A stretch of 64,000 nt of DNA, taken from NCBI RefSeq assembly GCF_900113225.1, contig NZ_FOZE01000001.1, positions 1,860,001-1,924,000 on the forward strand. The letters run 5' to 3'. A model generated the notes under the pieces. It searched no databases. It was not told the DNA's origin and saw only the letters and a list, made by a program, of their open reading frames with translations. Made by a program: the position numbers and the translations under genes. Shown here piece after piece: positions 38,647 through 50,894 of this stretch; within the stretch, counting starts at the first letter, position 1; each line of letters begins with the position of its first letter. Source of the stretch: Mitsuaria sp. PDC51. GTDB lineage: Bacteria; Pseudomonadota; Gammaproteobacteria; Burkholderiales; Burkholderiaceae_C.

Positions 38647-38952
38647 TCAGAAGTCCGGATACTCGCGCTTGCGCTGGGCGGTATAACTCCACCAATCTCT
38701 GGGCGAGGCACCATTCATGAAATCGACGGCCGCCATATAGGTATCCAGCACGCAGGGATCGTGGCGCTTGCCGGTCAGTTTGCAAATCCGCTGATAGAGC
38801 GCAAATGCATCGGCGCCGATGAGATCCGCGGGCTGCCGAATCCCCATCGATTCCAAATCCCGAACCATCGCAGGACCGATGTTGGGAATTTGCCGCAGCG
38901 TGAGGCATTCAGCGGCCGAAGCCGCTTTCGTGTGCGTCTTTCGCGCAGCCAT
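38647..38952 (-). CDS. Helix-hairpin-helix protein, Cdd1 family
   Basis: A 101-residue protein matching the Cdd1 ('pathogenicity locus') family. A helix-hairpin-helix element, LRQIPNIGPAMVRDLESMGI (residues 19-38), leads to DLIGADAFALYQRICKLTG and the family signature HDPCVLDTYMAAVDFMNG. Such proteins may bind DNA non-specifically; none has a settled function that I know of. It lies 17 bases downstream of lexA on the same strand and may therefore be co-transcribed and SOS-inducible. Confidence 0.82.
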   Translation of the reverse strand: MAARKTHTKAASAAECLTLRQIPNIGPAMVRDLESMGIRQPADLIGADAFALYQRICKLTGKRHDPCVLDTYMAAVDFMNGASPRDWWSYTAQRKREYPDF

Positions 38953-38969
38953 GCGGCACTCGTACCCGC

Positions 38970-39647
38970 TCAGTGAAACCCGCCGGAGCGGATCAATCCG
39001 ACGGCCAAGCCTTCGATGGCGAACTGCTCATCCGGCGTGACCTCGATCGGGGCGAAATCGGCGTTCTCCGGGAGAAGTCGGATGCCGTCCGGATGGCGTT
39101 GGAAGCGCTTCACGGTGACCTCGTCACCCAGGCGCGCGACGACGACTTGGCCGTTGCGCGCTTCGCTGATCTTCTTCACGGCGAGCAGGTCGCCGTCCAT
39201 GATGCCGATGTCCTTCATGCTCATGCCTTTCACGCGCAGCAGGAAGTCCGGCGCCTTCGAGAACATCGAGGGGTCGACGCTATAGTGCTGCTCCACATGT
39301 TCCTCGGCGAGGATGGGCGCGCCGGCAGCGACCCGGCCGACCAGCGGCAGCGTCAGTTGCGCCAGGCTGGCCAGCGGCAGGGCGAACTGGCTGTGCTCCC
39401 GGGCGCGGTTGACCTGGCGCAGCGCGGTCGACGGCAGGCGGATGCCGCGCGCGGTGCCCCCCACCAGTTCGATGACGCCCTTGCGGGCGAGCGCTTGCAG
39501 GTGTTCCTCGGCGGCGTTCGCGGACTTGAAGCCGAGTTGCTGCGCGATCTCGGCGCGCGTGGGCGGCGAGCCGGTGCTCTCGATGCTGTCGCGGACCAGA
39601 TCGAAGATCTGTTGTTGGCGGGCGGTGAGTTTGGGCGGTGTATCCAC
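38970..39647 (-). CDS. lexA: LexA SOS repressor
   Basis: A 225-residue repressor/protease. The N-terminal winged helix is [35 protein letters not shown]. The self-cleavage bond is Ala108-Gly109 (VGRVAAGAP), and the catalytic pair is Ser143 (VKGMSMKD) and Lys180 (EVTVKRF). The GTG start giving MDTPPKLT is chosen to match relatives; a GTG six bases earlier is closer to an AAAGG. A CTGG...ACAG SOS box lies about 90 bases upstream, consistent with autoregulation. Cdd1-family gene downstream. Confidence 0.96.
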   Translation of the reverse strand: MDTPPKLTARQQQIFDLVRDSIESTGSPPTRAEIAQQLGFKSANAAEEHLQALARKGVIELVGGTARGIRLPSTALRQVNRAREHSQFALPLASLAQLTLPLVGRVAAGAPILAEEHVEQHYSVDPSMFSKAPDFLLRVKGMSMKDIGIMDGDLLAVKKISEARNGQVVVARLGDEVTVKRFQRHPDGIRLLPENADFAPIEVTPDEQFAIEGLAVGLIRSGGFH

Positions 39648-39734
39648 GAGCACAGGCCTTTATTCCATGGAGGACTGGTTGGAATGCAAAACGGCTTCGA
39701 GGGTTCGAAAGCCGCCTGAGAATCCATCCAGCAT

Positions 39735-39750
39735 CTGGATTTTTATACAG
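39735..39750. promoter_or_regulatory. LexA-binding SOS box between lexA and the asparaginase gene
   Basis: CTGGATTTTTATACAG: CTG, ten AT-rich bases, CAG, close to the CTGT-N8-ACAG consensus with one deviation. A second, weaker CTG-N10-CAG (39716-39731) lies 3 bases away, recalling the double box of E. coli lexA. The strong box touches the asparaginase ribosome site. Confidence 0.75.
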
Positions 39751-39761
39751 GAGACGACAAA

Positions 39762-40694
39762 TTGCAAAGCGCGCCCCAGACCCTCGTGATCATCGGCACC
39801 GGCGGGACGATCGCCGGCGCCTCCGGCACCGCCACGGACAACGTCGGCTACAAGGCGGGTTCGCTGTCGGTGGGGTCGCTGGTGAAGGCGGTCCCGGCGC
39901 TCGCGGCGAGGTCGCTGGAGGCTGAACAGCTGGCCCAGCTCGACAGCAAGGACATGGATCACGCCACCTGGGCGCGGCTGGCGAAGCGGGTGCGGGAGCA
40001 CCTGGACCGGCCCGAGGTCCGCGGCGTGGTGATCACGCACGGCACCGACACGCTGGAAGAGACCGCCTATCTGCTGCAGCGCGTGCTGGCGCCGGAGAAG
40101 CCGGTCGTGCTGACCGCCGCGATGCGGCCGGCGACCGCCATCCAGGCGGATGGTCCGCAGAACCTGCTGGACGCCGTGGCCGTTGCCGAGAGCGAAGGCG
40201 TGCGAGGCGTCATCGCCGTCGTGGCGGGGCAGGTCTGGTCCGGGCTCGAGCTGCGCAAGACGCACAGCTACCGGCTCGACGCCTTCGAGGCCGGGCCTGA
40301 CGCCGGGCCGCTGGCCGTGGTGGAGGAGGGCGTCGTGCGGCGCTTCCGCGATTGGCCGGGGGGCGAGGCGCTCGGCGCGGCGCTGTTGCCGGAGGACGCG
40401 ACCCAGTGGCCCTGGGTGGAGGTGCTCGCCAGCCATGCGGGCGCCGATGCGCGGTCGCTCGAAGCCTGGCGAGCGGCCGGTCTCCAGGGGCTGGTGCTGG
40501 CGTGCACGGGCAACGGCACGGTGAATCAGGTGCTCGAGGCGCCGGTGCGCGCGCTCAAGGAGGCCGGCGTGCCAGTGTGGCGGACGACGCGGTGCGCGCA
40601 GGGACGCATCGTGGGCGCCGGCGATGAGCCCGCCGCCGCGCTGTCGCCGTGGGCGGCGCGTGTCGAGTTGATGCTCAGCCTGCTGCAACGCTGA
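39762..40694 (+). CDS. Asparaginase (type I/II asparaginase family)
   Basis: A 310-residue enzyme hydrolysing asparagine to aspartate and ammonia. The nucleophile threonine is in IIGTGGTIAGASG (residue 13 region). The second catalytic set is VVITHGTDTLEETAYLL near residue 90, and AAMRPATAIQADGPQNLLDA follows. No signal peptide, so cytoplasmic. The TTG start is supported by AGGAGA 7 bases upstream and lack of a better codon. It is divergent from lexA, and its ribosome site abuts the SOS box, so LexA may repress it. Confidence 0.9.
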   Translation: MQSAPQTLVIIGTGGTIAGASGTATDNVGYKAGSLSVGSLVKAVPALAARSLEAEQLAQLDSKDMDHATWARLAKRVREHLDRPEVRGVVITHGTDTLEETAYLLQRVLAPEKPVVLTAAMRPATAIQADGPQNLLDAVAVAESEGVRGVIAVVAGQVWSGLELRKTHSYRLDAFEAGPDAGPLAVVEEGVVRRFRDWPGGEALGAALLPEDATQWPWVEVLASHAGADARSLEAWRAAGLQGLVLACTGNGTVNQVLEAPVRALKEAGVPVWRTTRCAQGRIVGAGDEPAAALSPWAARVELMLSLLQR

Positions 40695-40762
40695 ACCACA
40701 GCCGTCGCGAGTGGCTTCGTCAGTCGCGACGGAGCGAAGCGTCGACGGCTGGACCCATGAAT

Positions 40763-40797
40763 GAAAAAGCGCCGGCATGACCGGCGCTTTTCTTTGT
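40763..40797. terminator. Bidirectional Rho-independent terminator
   Basis: AAAAGCGCCGG pairs with CCGGCGCTTTT around CATGA, with A-rich and T-rich flanks. It serves the asparaginase gene from the left and ohr from the right. Confidence 0.88.
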
Positions 40798-40832
40798 GCT
40801 CGATCCGGTGGTGACCGGGCGCCGCGGAAGGC

Positions 40833-41267
40833 TTAGACGATCGTCAGCGTGACGTCGACGTTGCCGCGGGTGGCGTTCGAGTAGGGGCAGACCTCGTGGG
40901 CATCGGCCACCAGCTTTTCCAGCTGCGCGCGGTCCATGCCCGGCACCGAGATCTTCATCGCCACGGCGATGCCGAAGGCGCCCGGCTTGTTGGCGTGCGG
41001 GCCGATGCCGACTTCGCTGGTGATCGAGACTTCGGCCGGCAGGGCGACCTTGTTGCGGGCCGAGACGGCCTTCATCGCGCCGATGAAGCAGGCGGAATAG
41101 CCTGCGGCGAACAGCTGTTCCGGGTTGGTGCCGGCGCCGTCGTCGCCGCCCAGCGCCTTGGGCGTGGACAGCTGGACCTTCAGGCGGTCGTCGGACGATT
41201 GCGCGGTGCCGGAGCGGCCGCCGGTGGCGGTGGCGGTGGCGGTGTAGAGGGCTTTTTCGATGGCCAT
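40833..41267 (-). CDS. ohr: Organic hydroperoxide resistance protein
   Basis: A 144-residue thiol peroxidase that reduces fatty-acid and other organic hydroperoxides. The reactive cysteines are C60 (LFAAGYSACFIGAMK) and C127 (AHEVCPYSNATRGN). The N-terminal ALYTATATATGGRSG is typical. It lies 39 bases downstream of ohrR on the same strand, so both are probably driven from the palindromic operator before ohrR. Confidence 0.96.
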   Translation of the reverse strand: MAIEKALYTATATATGGRSGTAQSSDDRLKVQLSTPKALGGDDGAGTNPEQLFAAGYSACFIGAMKAVSARNKVALPAEVSITSEVGIGPHANKPGAFGIAVAMKISVPGMDRAQLEKLVADAHEVCPYSNATRGNVDVTLTIV

Positions 41268-41306
41268 GTGGGGCTCCTTGGTGGTGAGGGGAAAGAACGC
41301 TTGGGG

Positions 41307-41882
41307 TCAGGGGTTGCCGTCCTCGCCGTCGCTCTCCGTGAGCGCGGCGGGATCGGCGGCGGAATCTGCGGCGAGGTGGGTCAGCAGGTTGGTGCGCAAG
41401 GCCTGCAGACGGCGTGTCAGCGATTCGAGCTCGGCCGGCCCGCAGGCGCTGGCGCAGGCCAGTTGCTCGGGAATGCCTACCGCCTGATCGCGCAGTGCGC
41501 GGCCAGCGGCGGTCAGATGGATTTCGACGCGGCGCTCGTCGCCGCGGGCGCGCTGGCGCTCGATCAGCGCGCTGGCCTCGAGCCGCTTCAGCAGCGGCGT
41601 GAGCGTGCCGGAATCCAGGCTCAGACGCTGTCCCAGCTCCGAGACGCCCAGGCCCTCCGTCTCCCACAGCACCAGCATCACCAGGTATTGCGGGTAGGTC
41701 AGGCCCAGCGGCGCCAGCAGCGGCTTGTAGAGCTTGGTCATCGCCAGCGAGGTCGAATACAGCGCGAAGCAGAGCTGAACGTCCAGCTTCAGCCAGTCGG
41801 TGCCGGCGGGCATCGAGGGCTGGCCACCAGCGGTGCTGACGGCGGCAGCGTCCTTTTGGCTGGGAGGGATCGTCTTCGGCAT
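41307..41882 (-). CDS. ohrR: OhrR organic-peroxide-sensing MarR-family repressor
   Basis: A 191-residue MarR-type repressor. The peroxide-sensing cysteine is C38 in LDVQLCFALYSTSLAM. The winged helix is LSLDSGTLTPLLKRLEASAL followed by RARGDERRVEIHLT. A 28-residue Ala/Pro-rich N-terminus and a 25-residue acidic tail extend the usual 150-residue core. The ATG giving MPKTIPP is used. A perfect palindrome 22 bases upstream is its likely operator. Confidence 0.93.
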   Translation of the reverse strand: MPKTIPPSQKDAAAVSTAGGQPSMPAGTDWLKLDVQLCFALYSTSLAMTKLYKPLLAPLGLTYPQYLVMLVLWETEGLGVSELGQRLSLDSGTLTPLLKRLEASALIERQRARGDERRVEIHLTAAGRALRDQAVGIPEQLACASACGPAELESLTRRLQALRTNLLTHLAADSAADPAALTESDGEDGNP

Positions 41883-41903
41883 GGGATGAAATGTAGCGAG
41901 CAA

Positions 41904-41923
41904 TTCAATTGCACACAATTGAA
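41904..41923. promoter_or_regulatory. OhrR operator
   Basis: TTCAATTG, CACA, CAATTGAA: an eight-base perfect inverted repeat, AT-rich, just before ohrR. It resembles known OhrR boxes built on AATTG/CAATT. Expected to control ohrR-ohr. Confidence 0.78.
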
Positions 41924-42063
41924 ATGGTCTTTGTCCGCTGTTGAGGCGAACTATCGATGCCTGGGGCGAGCGCCGCCAGCACGGAAAAAGGGGACGCGAA
42001 GGAGCCCCACCCGTCCGAAGCCACCTATTCGACGCCACCCGTTCGAAGGTCTCGGTGATATCA

Positions 42064-42088
42064 CCCTCTTCCGCGTTGCGGGAGAGGG
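42064..42088. repeat. REP-like palindromic element
   Basis: CCCTCTTCCGC pairs with GCGGGAGAGGG (one mismatch) around a three-base loop, followed by AGGGGTGAGGG. This looks like the dispersed palindromes common in high-GC Proteobacteria. It lies in a 296-base gap between ohrR and the ABC-F gene in which no coding gene is seen. Confidence 0.55.
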
Positions 42089-42178
42089 AGGGGTGAGGGC
42101 AAAGCCCTGCGCAGATCGCTGAGCCTTTCCCCGCAGCCCTTCACGCGACAGGTGAGGGGCATGACAGGGTGCGAGCGC

Positions 42179-44196
42179 TCAGCCTGCGGATTGAATCGCG
42201 TCGACTTGCTCGCTCAGTTCCAGCCAGCGCATCTCGGCTTCGTCGATCTCATCGCCGATGGCCTTCAGCCGCTTGCCTGCGTCGGCGATCTGCGCGGGCG
42301 TCTGGCCGGGGTTGGAGAGCTGCGCTTCCAGCGCTGCGCGTTCCTCCGCCCAGGCCTTCATCTTCGCGTCGATCTGCTCCATCTCCTTGCGCAGCGGGCG
42401 CGTCTGCTCATTGAGCTTCTGGCGGGCCTGGCCGCTGAGCTTGCGGTCCTCGCGCTTGACGGGCGAGGGCGCGGGCGCCGCGGCGGGTGGAGGCGCGACG
42501 GCCGGGGCCGGTGCAGCTGCAACGGGCGGTGCCTCAGCCTTGCCAGTGGCCCGCGCCTCGCGAATCGCCTGCTTGGCCTGTTCCTTCGCCAGCTTCGCGG
42601 CCTCCTTGGACTGCTCCAGCAGCCAGCGCTGGTAATCGTCGAGGTCGCCATCGAAGGGCGCGAGCTTGCCGTCGGCCACCAGCCAGAACTCGTCGCAGAC
42701 CTCGCGCAGCAGCGCGCGGTCGTGGCTGACCAGCATGACGGTGCCTTCGAACTCGTTGAGCGCCATCGACAGCGCCTCGCGCGTCTGCAGGTCCAGGTGG
42801 TTGGTCGGTTCGTCCAGCAGCAGCAGGTTGGGGCGCTGCCACACCAGCATCGCCAGCACCAGCCGCGCCTTCTCGCCGCCGGACAGGCTGCCGACCTCCT
42901 GGTTCACCATGTCGCCGACGAAGCGGAACTGGCCCAGGAAGTCGCGCAGTTCCTGCTCGCGCGCATTCGGGCTGACCTCCTTGGTCAGCCGGATCATGTG
43001 CATCAGCGGCCCCTCGTCGGGTCGCAGCACGTCCATCTCCTGCTGCGCGAAGTAGCCGATCGACAGGCCCTTGCCCTCGGTGATCGTGCCGCCCATCGCG
43101 CGCTGCATGCGCGCCACCGTCTTCACGAAGGTCGACTTGCCCTGGCCGTTCGCGCCCAGGATGCCGAAGCGCTGGCCCGCCAGCACGGAGCGGTCGATGC
43201 CGCGCACGATGACCTTCTCGCCCTCGTCCGTGTCGTAGCCCACGGACACGGTGTCGAACATCAGCATCGGATTCGGAAGGTTCAGCGGCTCGCGGAACTC
43301 GAAGCTGAAGTCCGACGCGGTGAGCACCGGCGCCAGCTTCTCCATGCGTTCCAGCGCCTTCACGCGGCTCTGCGCCTGCTTGGCCTTGGAGGCCTTGGCC
43401 TTGAAGCGGTCGATGAACTTCTGCAGGTGCGCCATGCGCTCCTGCTGCTTGTCGAAGGCCTGCTGCTGCTGGAGCATGCGCTCGGCGCGCATCGACTCGA
43501 AGGCGGTGTAGTTGCCGCCGTAGCGATGCAGCTTCGCATCGTCCAGATGGAGCGTGACCTTGGTGATCGCGTCCAGGAATTCGCGGTCGTGGCTGATGAT
43601 GATCAGCGTGCCTTCATAGCGCTGCAGCCAGGCTTCCAGCCAGACCAGGGCGTCCAGGTCCAGGTGGTTGGTGGGCTCGTCCAGCAGCATCAGGTCGGAC
43701 GGGCACATCAGCGCGCGCGCCAGCTGCAGCCGCATGCGCCAGCCGCCGGAGAAGCTGTTCACCGGCGCATCGACCTGCGTGCCCTTGAAGCCCAGGCCCA
43801 TCAGCAACGCCTGCGCGCGGGCCGGGGCGTCGAGGCTGCCGGCGTCCATCAGCTGCGCGTAGGCATCGGCGATCGCATGGCCGTCATCGGCCGCTTCCGC
43901 GTCGGCCAGCGCCTGGCGGGCGGCCATCAGCCGGATGTCGCCCTCGAGCACGAACTCGGTGGCCGGCATGTCGGTCTCGGGCATGTGCTGGGCGACCTCG
44001 GCCAGCGCCCAGTGGCGCGGAATCTCGACGTCGCCCTTGTCGCTGTGCAGCCGGTCGGTCAGGAGCGCGAAGAGGCTGGACTTGCCCGCGCCGTTGCGTC
44101 CGACCAGGCCGACCTTCTCGCCGGGCTGCAGCACGACGCTCGCATCGTCCAGGACGACCTTGGTGCCGCGGCGCAGCACCACGTTGCGCAAGGTGA

Positions 44197-44200
<4 letters not shown>
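42179..44200 (-). CDS. ABC-F family ATPase (YheS-like)
   Basis: A 673-residue protein with two ABC domains and no membrane segments, hence ABC-F. First Walker A GRNGAGKSSLF (34-44), signature NSFSGGWRMRLQLARAL, Walker B LMLLDEPTNHLDLDAL. The linker is FKAKASKAKQAQSRVKALER. Second Walker A is ILGANGQGKST, signature GSLSGGEKARLVLAML. After about 545 come a Pro/Ala stretch and a C-terminal coiled coil (EMEQIDAKMKAWAEERAALE). Members act on the ribosome during stalled translation. The layout and linker fit YheS; Uup is the alternative. Last gene of the run, overlapping prmB by ATGA. Confidence 0.9.
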
Positions 44201-47425
<3,225 letters not shown>

Positions 47426-47468
47426 CTCCGTCCCTTCCAAAGCGGATAGTTCGTTTTACCAAGCGGAG

Positions 47469-47531
47469 CCCTGAGGCTGGCTCTGCCAGGCTCAGGGGCT
47501 CGCCCCCTCTTGAGGGGGCCGGCGAAGCCGG
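47469..47531. repeat. Three consecutive hairpins between dapD and pilU
   Basis: CCCTGAG/CTCAGGG (47469-47497, with CTGG/CCAG nested), GCCCCCTC/GAGGGGGC (from 47502), and CCGGC/GCCGG (47519-47531), then GGGGGTGGG. The middle and last parts resemble the dispersed GC-rich palindromes of Burkholderiales. May stabilise or partially end the dapD transcript. Confidence 0.5.
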
Positions 47532-47548
47532 TAGGGGGTGGGCCCGAT

Positions 47549-48367
47549 TCAGGCGCGCAGCAGTTCGTTGATGGAGGTCTTGGCGCGTGTGCCGGCGTCG
47601 ACCTTCTTCACGATGATCGCGGCGTACAGGCTGTACTTGTCGTTCTTGGGCAGGCTGCCGCTGATGACGACCGAGCCGGCCGGCACGCGGCCGTAGGAGA
47701 CGGTGTCGGTCTCGCGGTCGTAGATCGGGGTGCTCTGGCCGATGTACACGCCCATCGAGATCACCGAGTTCTCCTCGACGATCACGCCTTCGACGATCTC
47801 GGAGCGGGCGCCGATGAAGCAGTTGTCCTCGATGATGGTCGGGTTGGCCTGCAGCGGCTCCAGCACGCCACCGATGCCCACGCCACCGGACAGGTGGACG
47901 TTTTTGCCGATCTGGGCGCAGGAACCGACGGTGGCCCAGGTGTCCACCATCGTGCCCTCGTCGACGTAGGCGCCGATGTTCACGTACGACGGCATCAGCA
48001 CCACGTTCTTCGCCATGAAGCTGCCACGGCGGGCCACGGCCGGCGGCACCACGCGCACGCCGGTGGCGCGCAGTGCCTCGTCGCTCATGCCGCCGAACTT
48101 GGTCGGGACCTTGTCGAAGAAAGTCATGTCGCCGGCGCCCATCTGGCGGTTGTCGTTCAGGCGGAAGGACAGCAGCACGGCCTTCTTGACCCACTGGTGC
48201 ACGGTCCACTCGCCGACGGCCTTGCGCTCGGCCACGCGCAGCGTGCCGGCGTCCAGGCGGGCCAGGACCTCGTCCACGGCGGCGCGGACTTCCGGGCTGT
48301 TGGCCGAGGTCAGGTTGGCGCGGCCTTCCCAGGCCAGGTCGATGATGGATTGCAGGTCTTGCGTCAT
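47549..48367 (-). CDS. dapD: Tetrahydrodipicolinate N-succinyltransferase
   Basis: A 272-residue left-handed beta-helix enzyme that succinylates tetrahydrodipicolinate using succinyl-CoA. The hexapeptide-repeat region includes [40 protein letters not shown] and [20 protein letters not shown]. The family length is 274. It lies between dapC and pilU and confirms the succinylase branch of lysine synthesis. Confidence 0.97.
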   Translation of the reverse strand: MTQDLQSIIDLAWEGRANLTSANSPEVRAAVDEVLARLDAGTLRVAERKAVGEWTVHQWVKKAVLLSFRLNDNRQMGAGDMTFFDKVPTKFGGMSDEALRATGVRVVPPAVARRGSFMAKNVVLMPSYVNIGAYVDEGTMVDTWATVGSCAQIGKNVHLSGGVGIGGVLEPLQANPTIIEDNCFIGARSEIVEGVIVEENSVISMGVYIGQSTPIYDRETDTVSYGRVPAGSVVISGSLPKNDKYSLYAAIIVKKVDAGTRAKTSINELLRA

Positions 48368-48448
48368 GGTGGGGATCTCGAGGATTCGATCGATTCGGGT
48401 CGGTGGGACACGTCCGGCGGCACGCGCGGTGCCGCGCGGCGGGACGGA

Positions 48449-49723
48449 TCAGGCGGAGGTCTTGAGTTGCTTCGCGAAGGAGACGATGCGGTGGGCGGCT
48501 TCCAGGCATTCGGCCTGTCCGGCCACCAGCGCCAGGCGGATGCGGCCGGCGCCCGGGTTGAGGCCGTGGGCGTCGCGGGCCAGCAGGCTGCCGGGCAGAA
48601 CGCCGACATTGTATTGAGCGAGCAAGCCCTGGGCGAAGCCAATATCGTTACCGTCTGGCACCGCCGCCCACAGGTAGAAACCCGCGTCGGGCAGGGCCAC
48701 GTCCAGCACCTGCGCCAGCAGCGGCGTGACGGCTGCGAACTTGGCGCGGTACTGCGCGCGGTTCTCGATCACGTGGGCTTCGTCGTTCCAGGCGGCGATG
48801 CTGGCGGCCTGGATCAGCGGGCTCATCGCCGAGCCGTGGTAAGTGCGATAGAGCAGGAAGCGCTTGATCCAGGCGGCGTCGCCGGCGACGAAGCCCGAGC
48901 GCATGCCCGGCACGTTGGAGCGCTTGGACAGGCTGGTGAAGGCGATCAGGTTGCGGAAGTCCGGCCGGCCGAGCTGGACCGCGGCCTGCAGGCCCGACAG
49001 CGGCGCGGCGTCGGGTCCATCGCGGAAATAGATCTCGGAGTAGCACTCGTCCGACGCGATCACGAAGCCATGCCGGTCGCTGAGTTCGAACAGCGTCTTC
49101 CACTCGGGCAGCGGCATCACCGCGCCGGTCGGATTGCCCGGCGAGCAGACGTAGAGCAGCTGCGTGCGGGCCCAGGTGGCGTCGTCGATCTGCGACCAGT
49201 CGGCGGCGAAGTTGCGCGCCGGGTCGGAGTTCGCGAAGGCGGGCGTGGCGCCGGCCAGCAGCGCGGCGCCTTCGTAGATTTGATAGAACGGATTCGGGCA
49301 GACGACGGTCGCGCCCGGGCGGCTCGGATCGATCACGACCTGCGCCAGTGCGAACAGCGCTTCCCGCGAACCGTTGACCGGCAGGATCTGCGTGGCCGGA
49401 TCCAGGCTCAGCGCGTAGCGGCGCTGCAGCCAGCCCGCGATGGCCTCGCGCAGCTTGGGCTCGCCGGCCGTGGCGGGGTAGCTGGACAGGCCCTTCAGGT
49501 TGGCCATCAGCGCGTCCTCGACCAGCTTGGGTGCCGGGTGCTTGGGCTCGCCGATGCCCAGCGAGATCGGGCGGTAATCGGGGTTGGGGACGATGCCCTG
49601 GGTCAGGGTGCGCAGGCGCTCGAAGGGATAGGGGTTCAGGAGCGCCAATCGCGGGTTGACCGGGGGAGGGGCCGCGGGATCGGCCAGGGGCGAGGCGGGG
49701 GACGTGCTCATGCGCGGAATCAT
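48449..49723 (-). CDS. dapC: Succinyldiaminopimelate transaminase
   Basis: A 424-residue PLP aminotransferase of fold type I. Motifs: LGIGEPKHPAPKLVEDALMA near residue 75, VCPNPFYQIYEGAALLAGA, VCSPGNPTGAVMPL, SDECYSEIYF, and the PLP lysine in AFTSLSKRSNVPGMRSGF. An AAGGG 7 bases before the first ATG supports that start; an ATG 12 bases on (MSTSPA) is possible. DapC rather than ArgD is favoured by its place beside dapD and dapE. Confidence 0.92.
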   Translation of the reverse strand: MIPRMSTSPASPLADPAAPPPVNPRLALLNPYPFERLRTLTQGIVPNPDYRPISLGIGEPKHPAPKLVEDALMANLKGLSSYPATAGEPKLREAIAGWLQRRYALSLDPATQILPVNGSREALFALAQVVIDPSRPGATVVCPNPFYQIYEGAALLAGATPAFANSDPARNFAADWSQIDDATWARTQLLYVCSPGNPTGAVMPLPEWKTLFELSDRHGFVIASDECYSEIYFRDGPDAAPLSGLQAAVQLGRPDFRNLIAFTSLSKRSNVPGMRSGFVAGDAAWIKRFLLYRTYHGSAMSPLIQAASIAAWNDEAHVIENRAQYRAKFAAVTPLLAQVLDVALPDAGFYLWAAVPDGNDIGFAQGLLAQYNVGVLPGSLLARDAHGLNPGAGRIRLALVAGQAECLEAAHRIVSFAKQLKTSA

Positions 49724-49775
49724 AGGCGGGCCCTTCGCGGCGGCCGTACTCGGCTGGACAACGCTGGGTTGACGC

Positions 49776-50201
49776 TCAGAGCGAGCCTCGGCAGCCGGGC
49801 GCGCCGCAGCGGCAGGGCAGGCGGCCCTCGTGGTGGGTCACGCCGTAGTCGACGGTGATCTCGTCGCCGGGGCGCAGGTCCTCGGTCGCGAAGAAGCTGA
49901 CCTCGCCGTCCTCGACCTGGATGCGGGCGTTGGGCCGGCAGCTGTGGTTGGTGAAGCGCATCGCGTCCTGCGAGCGGCTGGCGTCGATCGCCCGCGCCGG
50001 CGAGAGTTCCACCAGCATCAGCCGGCGGCTCTCCTGCGCGCGGCGCCGGGCCTCGGCCACGGTGATCGATTCGCCGGTCAGCAAGCCCAGCCGCGTGCCG
50101 GCCGGGATGTCCTCGGCGGCGAACACGCCGTAGCCGTCGATGCGGCTGCGCTTGAGCGCGACCGCGACGAACTGCGTGGCGCTGTCGTAGGCGAGGGCCA
50201 T
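49776..50201 (-). CDS. SET-domain protein lysine methyltransferase
   Basis: A 141-residue protein that is almost only a SET domain with a post-SET motif. It shows SRIDGYGVFAAEDIPAGTRL (19-38), the SAM/knot motif RFTNHSCRPNAR (82-93) and GDEITVDYG with catalytic-type Y119. The post-SET C130-x-C132-xxxx-C137 would bind zinc with C88. Such small SET proteins occur in many bacteria and methylate protein lysines, but the target here is unknown. It lies 34 bases downstream of queF and 52 upstream of dapC, probably in one transcript. Confidence 0.9.
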   Translation of the reverse strand: MALAYDSATQFVAVALKRSRIDGYGVFAAEDIPAGTRLGLLTGESITVAEARRRAQESRRLMLVELSPARAIDASRSQDAMRFTNHSCRPNARIQVEDGEVSFFATEDLRPGDEITVDYGVTHHEGRLPCRCGAPGCRGSL

Positions 50202-50235
50202 CCGGCGGGAGCTGGTGCGGGATGCGAGGCGCGGA

Positions 50236-50763
50236 TCAGCGCAGCAGGCCGGTCTCGAAGCCGTGCGCCGGCAGGTCCACCGCCGGCAGCGGCTTCCAGC
50301 CCTTCTTGCGGTGCTCGGCCACGACGTTGGTGTAGATGCCGCCGCGCACGTACCACTTGGCGGTGATGCGGATGAAGCGCGGATTGGTCACCTTCACGAT
50401 GTCCTCGAGGATGGTGTTGGTCACCTTCTCGTGGAACGCGCCTTCGTCGCGGTAGCTCCAGAAGTACATCTTCAGGCTCTTGAGCTCGACGCAGTACTGG
50501 TCCGCGATCATGTCGATCGTGAAGTGCGCGAAGTCCGGCTGGCCCGTCAGCGGGCAGTGGCAGGTGAACTCTGGGATCTGGAACTGGATGACGTAGTCGC
50601 GCTCCGGGGCCGGGTTGGGGAAGACGTGGATCTCCTTGCTGGGCCGGCTGGGCGGGTTGGGCGGCATCTCGCGCATCTTGGGCGCGACGGCGGGTTTGGC
50701 GGTCGGTTTGGCGGCCTTGGCGCCGGCCTTGGCGGCCGGCTTGGCGGAGGGATTCTTGGCCAT
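50236..50763 (-). CDS. queF: NADPH-dependent 7-cyano-7-deazaguanine reductase
   Basis: A 175-residue enzyme of the short (YkvM-like) class that reduces preQ0 to preQ1 for queuosine tRNA modification. The catalytic cysteine and aspartate are in [16 protein letters not shown] (C70, D77), followed by [20 protein letters not shown]. The first 30 residues are an Ala/Lys/Pro repeat ([18 protein letters not shown]) not needed for the fold. It heads the minus-strand run and is divergent from smc. Confidence 0.93.
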   Translation of the reverse strand: MAKNPSAKPAAKAGAKAAKPTAKPAVAPKMREMPPNPPSRPSKEIHVFPNPAPERDYVIQFQIPEFTCHCPLTGQPDFAHFTIDMIADQYCVELKSLKMYFWSYRDEGAFHEKVTNTILEDIVKVTNPRFIRITAKWYVRGGIYTNVVAEHRKKGWKPLPAVDLPAHGFETGLLR

Positions 50764-50894
50764 GGGGCTGGGGAAAAGACGAAGGGCGCGATGGTATCAT
50801 CCGCCGCGAACCGGACGCCCCTTCAAGGGGCGTTTCCACAATCAAATCAAAGACTTGGCTCACATTCCGGGCAGGTCATGGTTCGAACGTCTCG

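Noticed and set aside
39716-39731. Second CTG-N10-CAG as an independent LexA box
   Set aside because: Its core is not AT-rich and it departs from CTGT/ACAG, so it is mentioned with the main box but not listed as its own feature.
50815-50833. Perfect hairpin ACGCCCC/GGGGCGT between queF and smc
   Set aside because: It lies in the divergent promoter region, has only a short T run, and neither gene ends there, so I did not call it a terminator.
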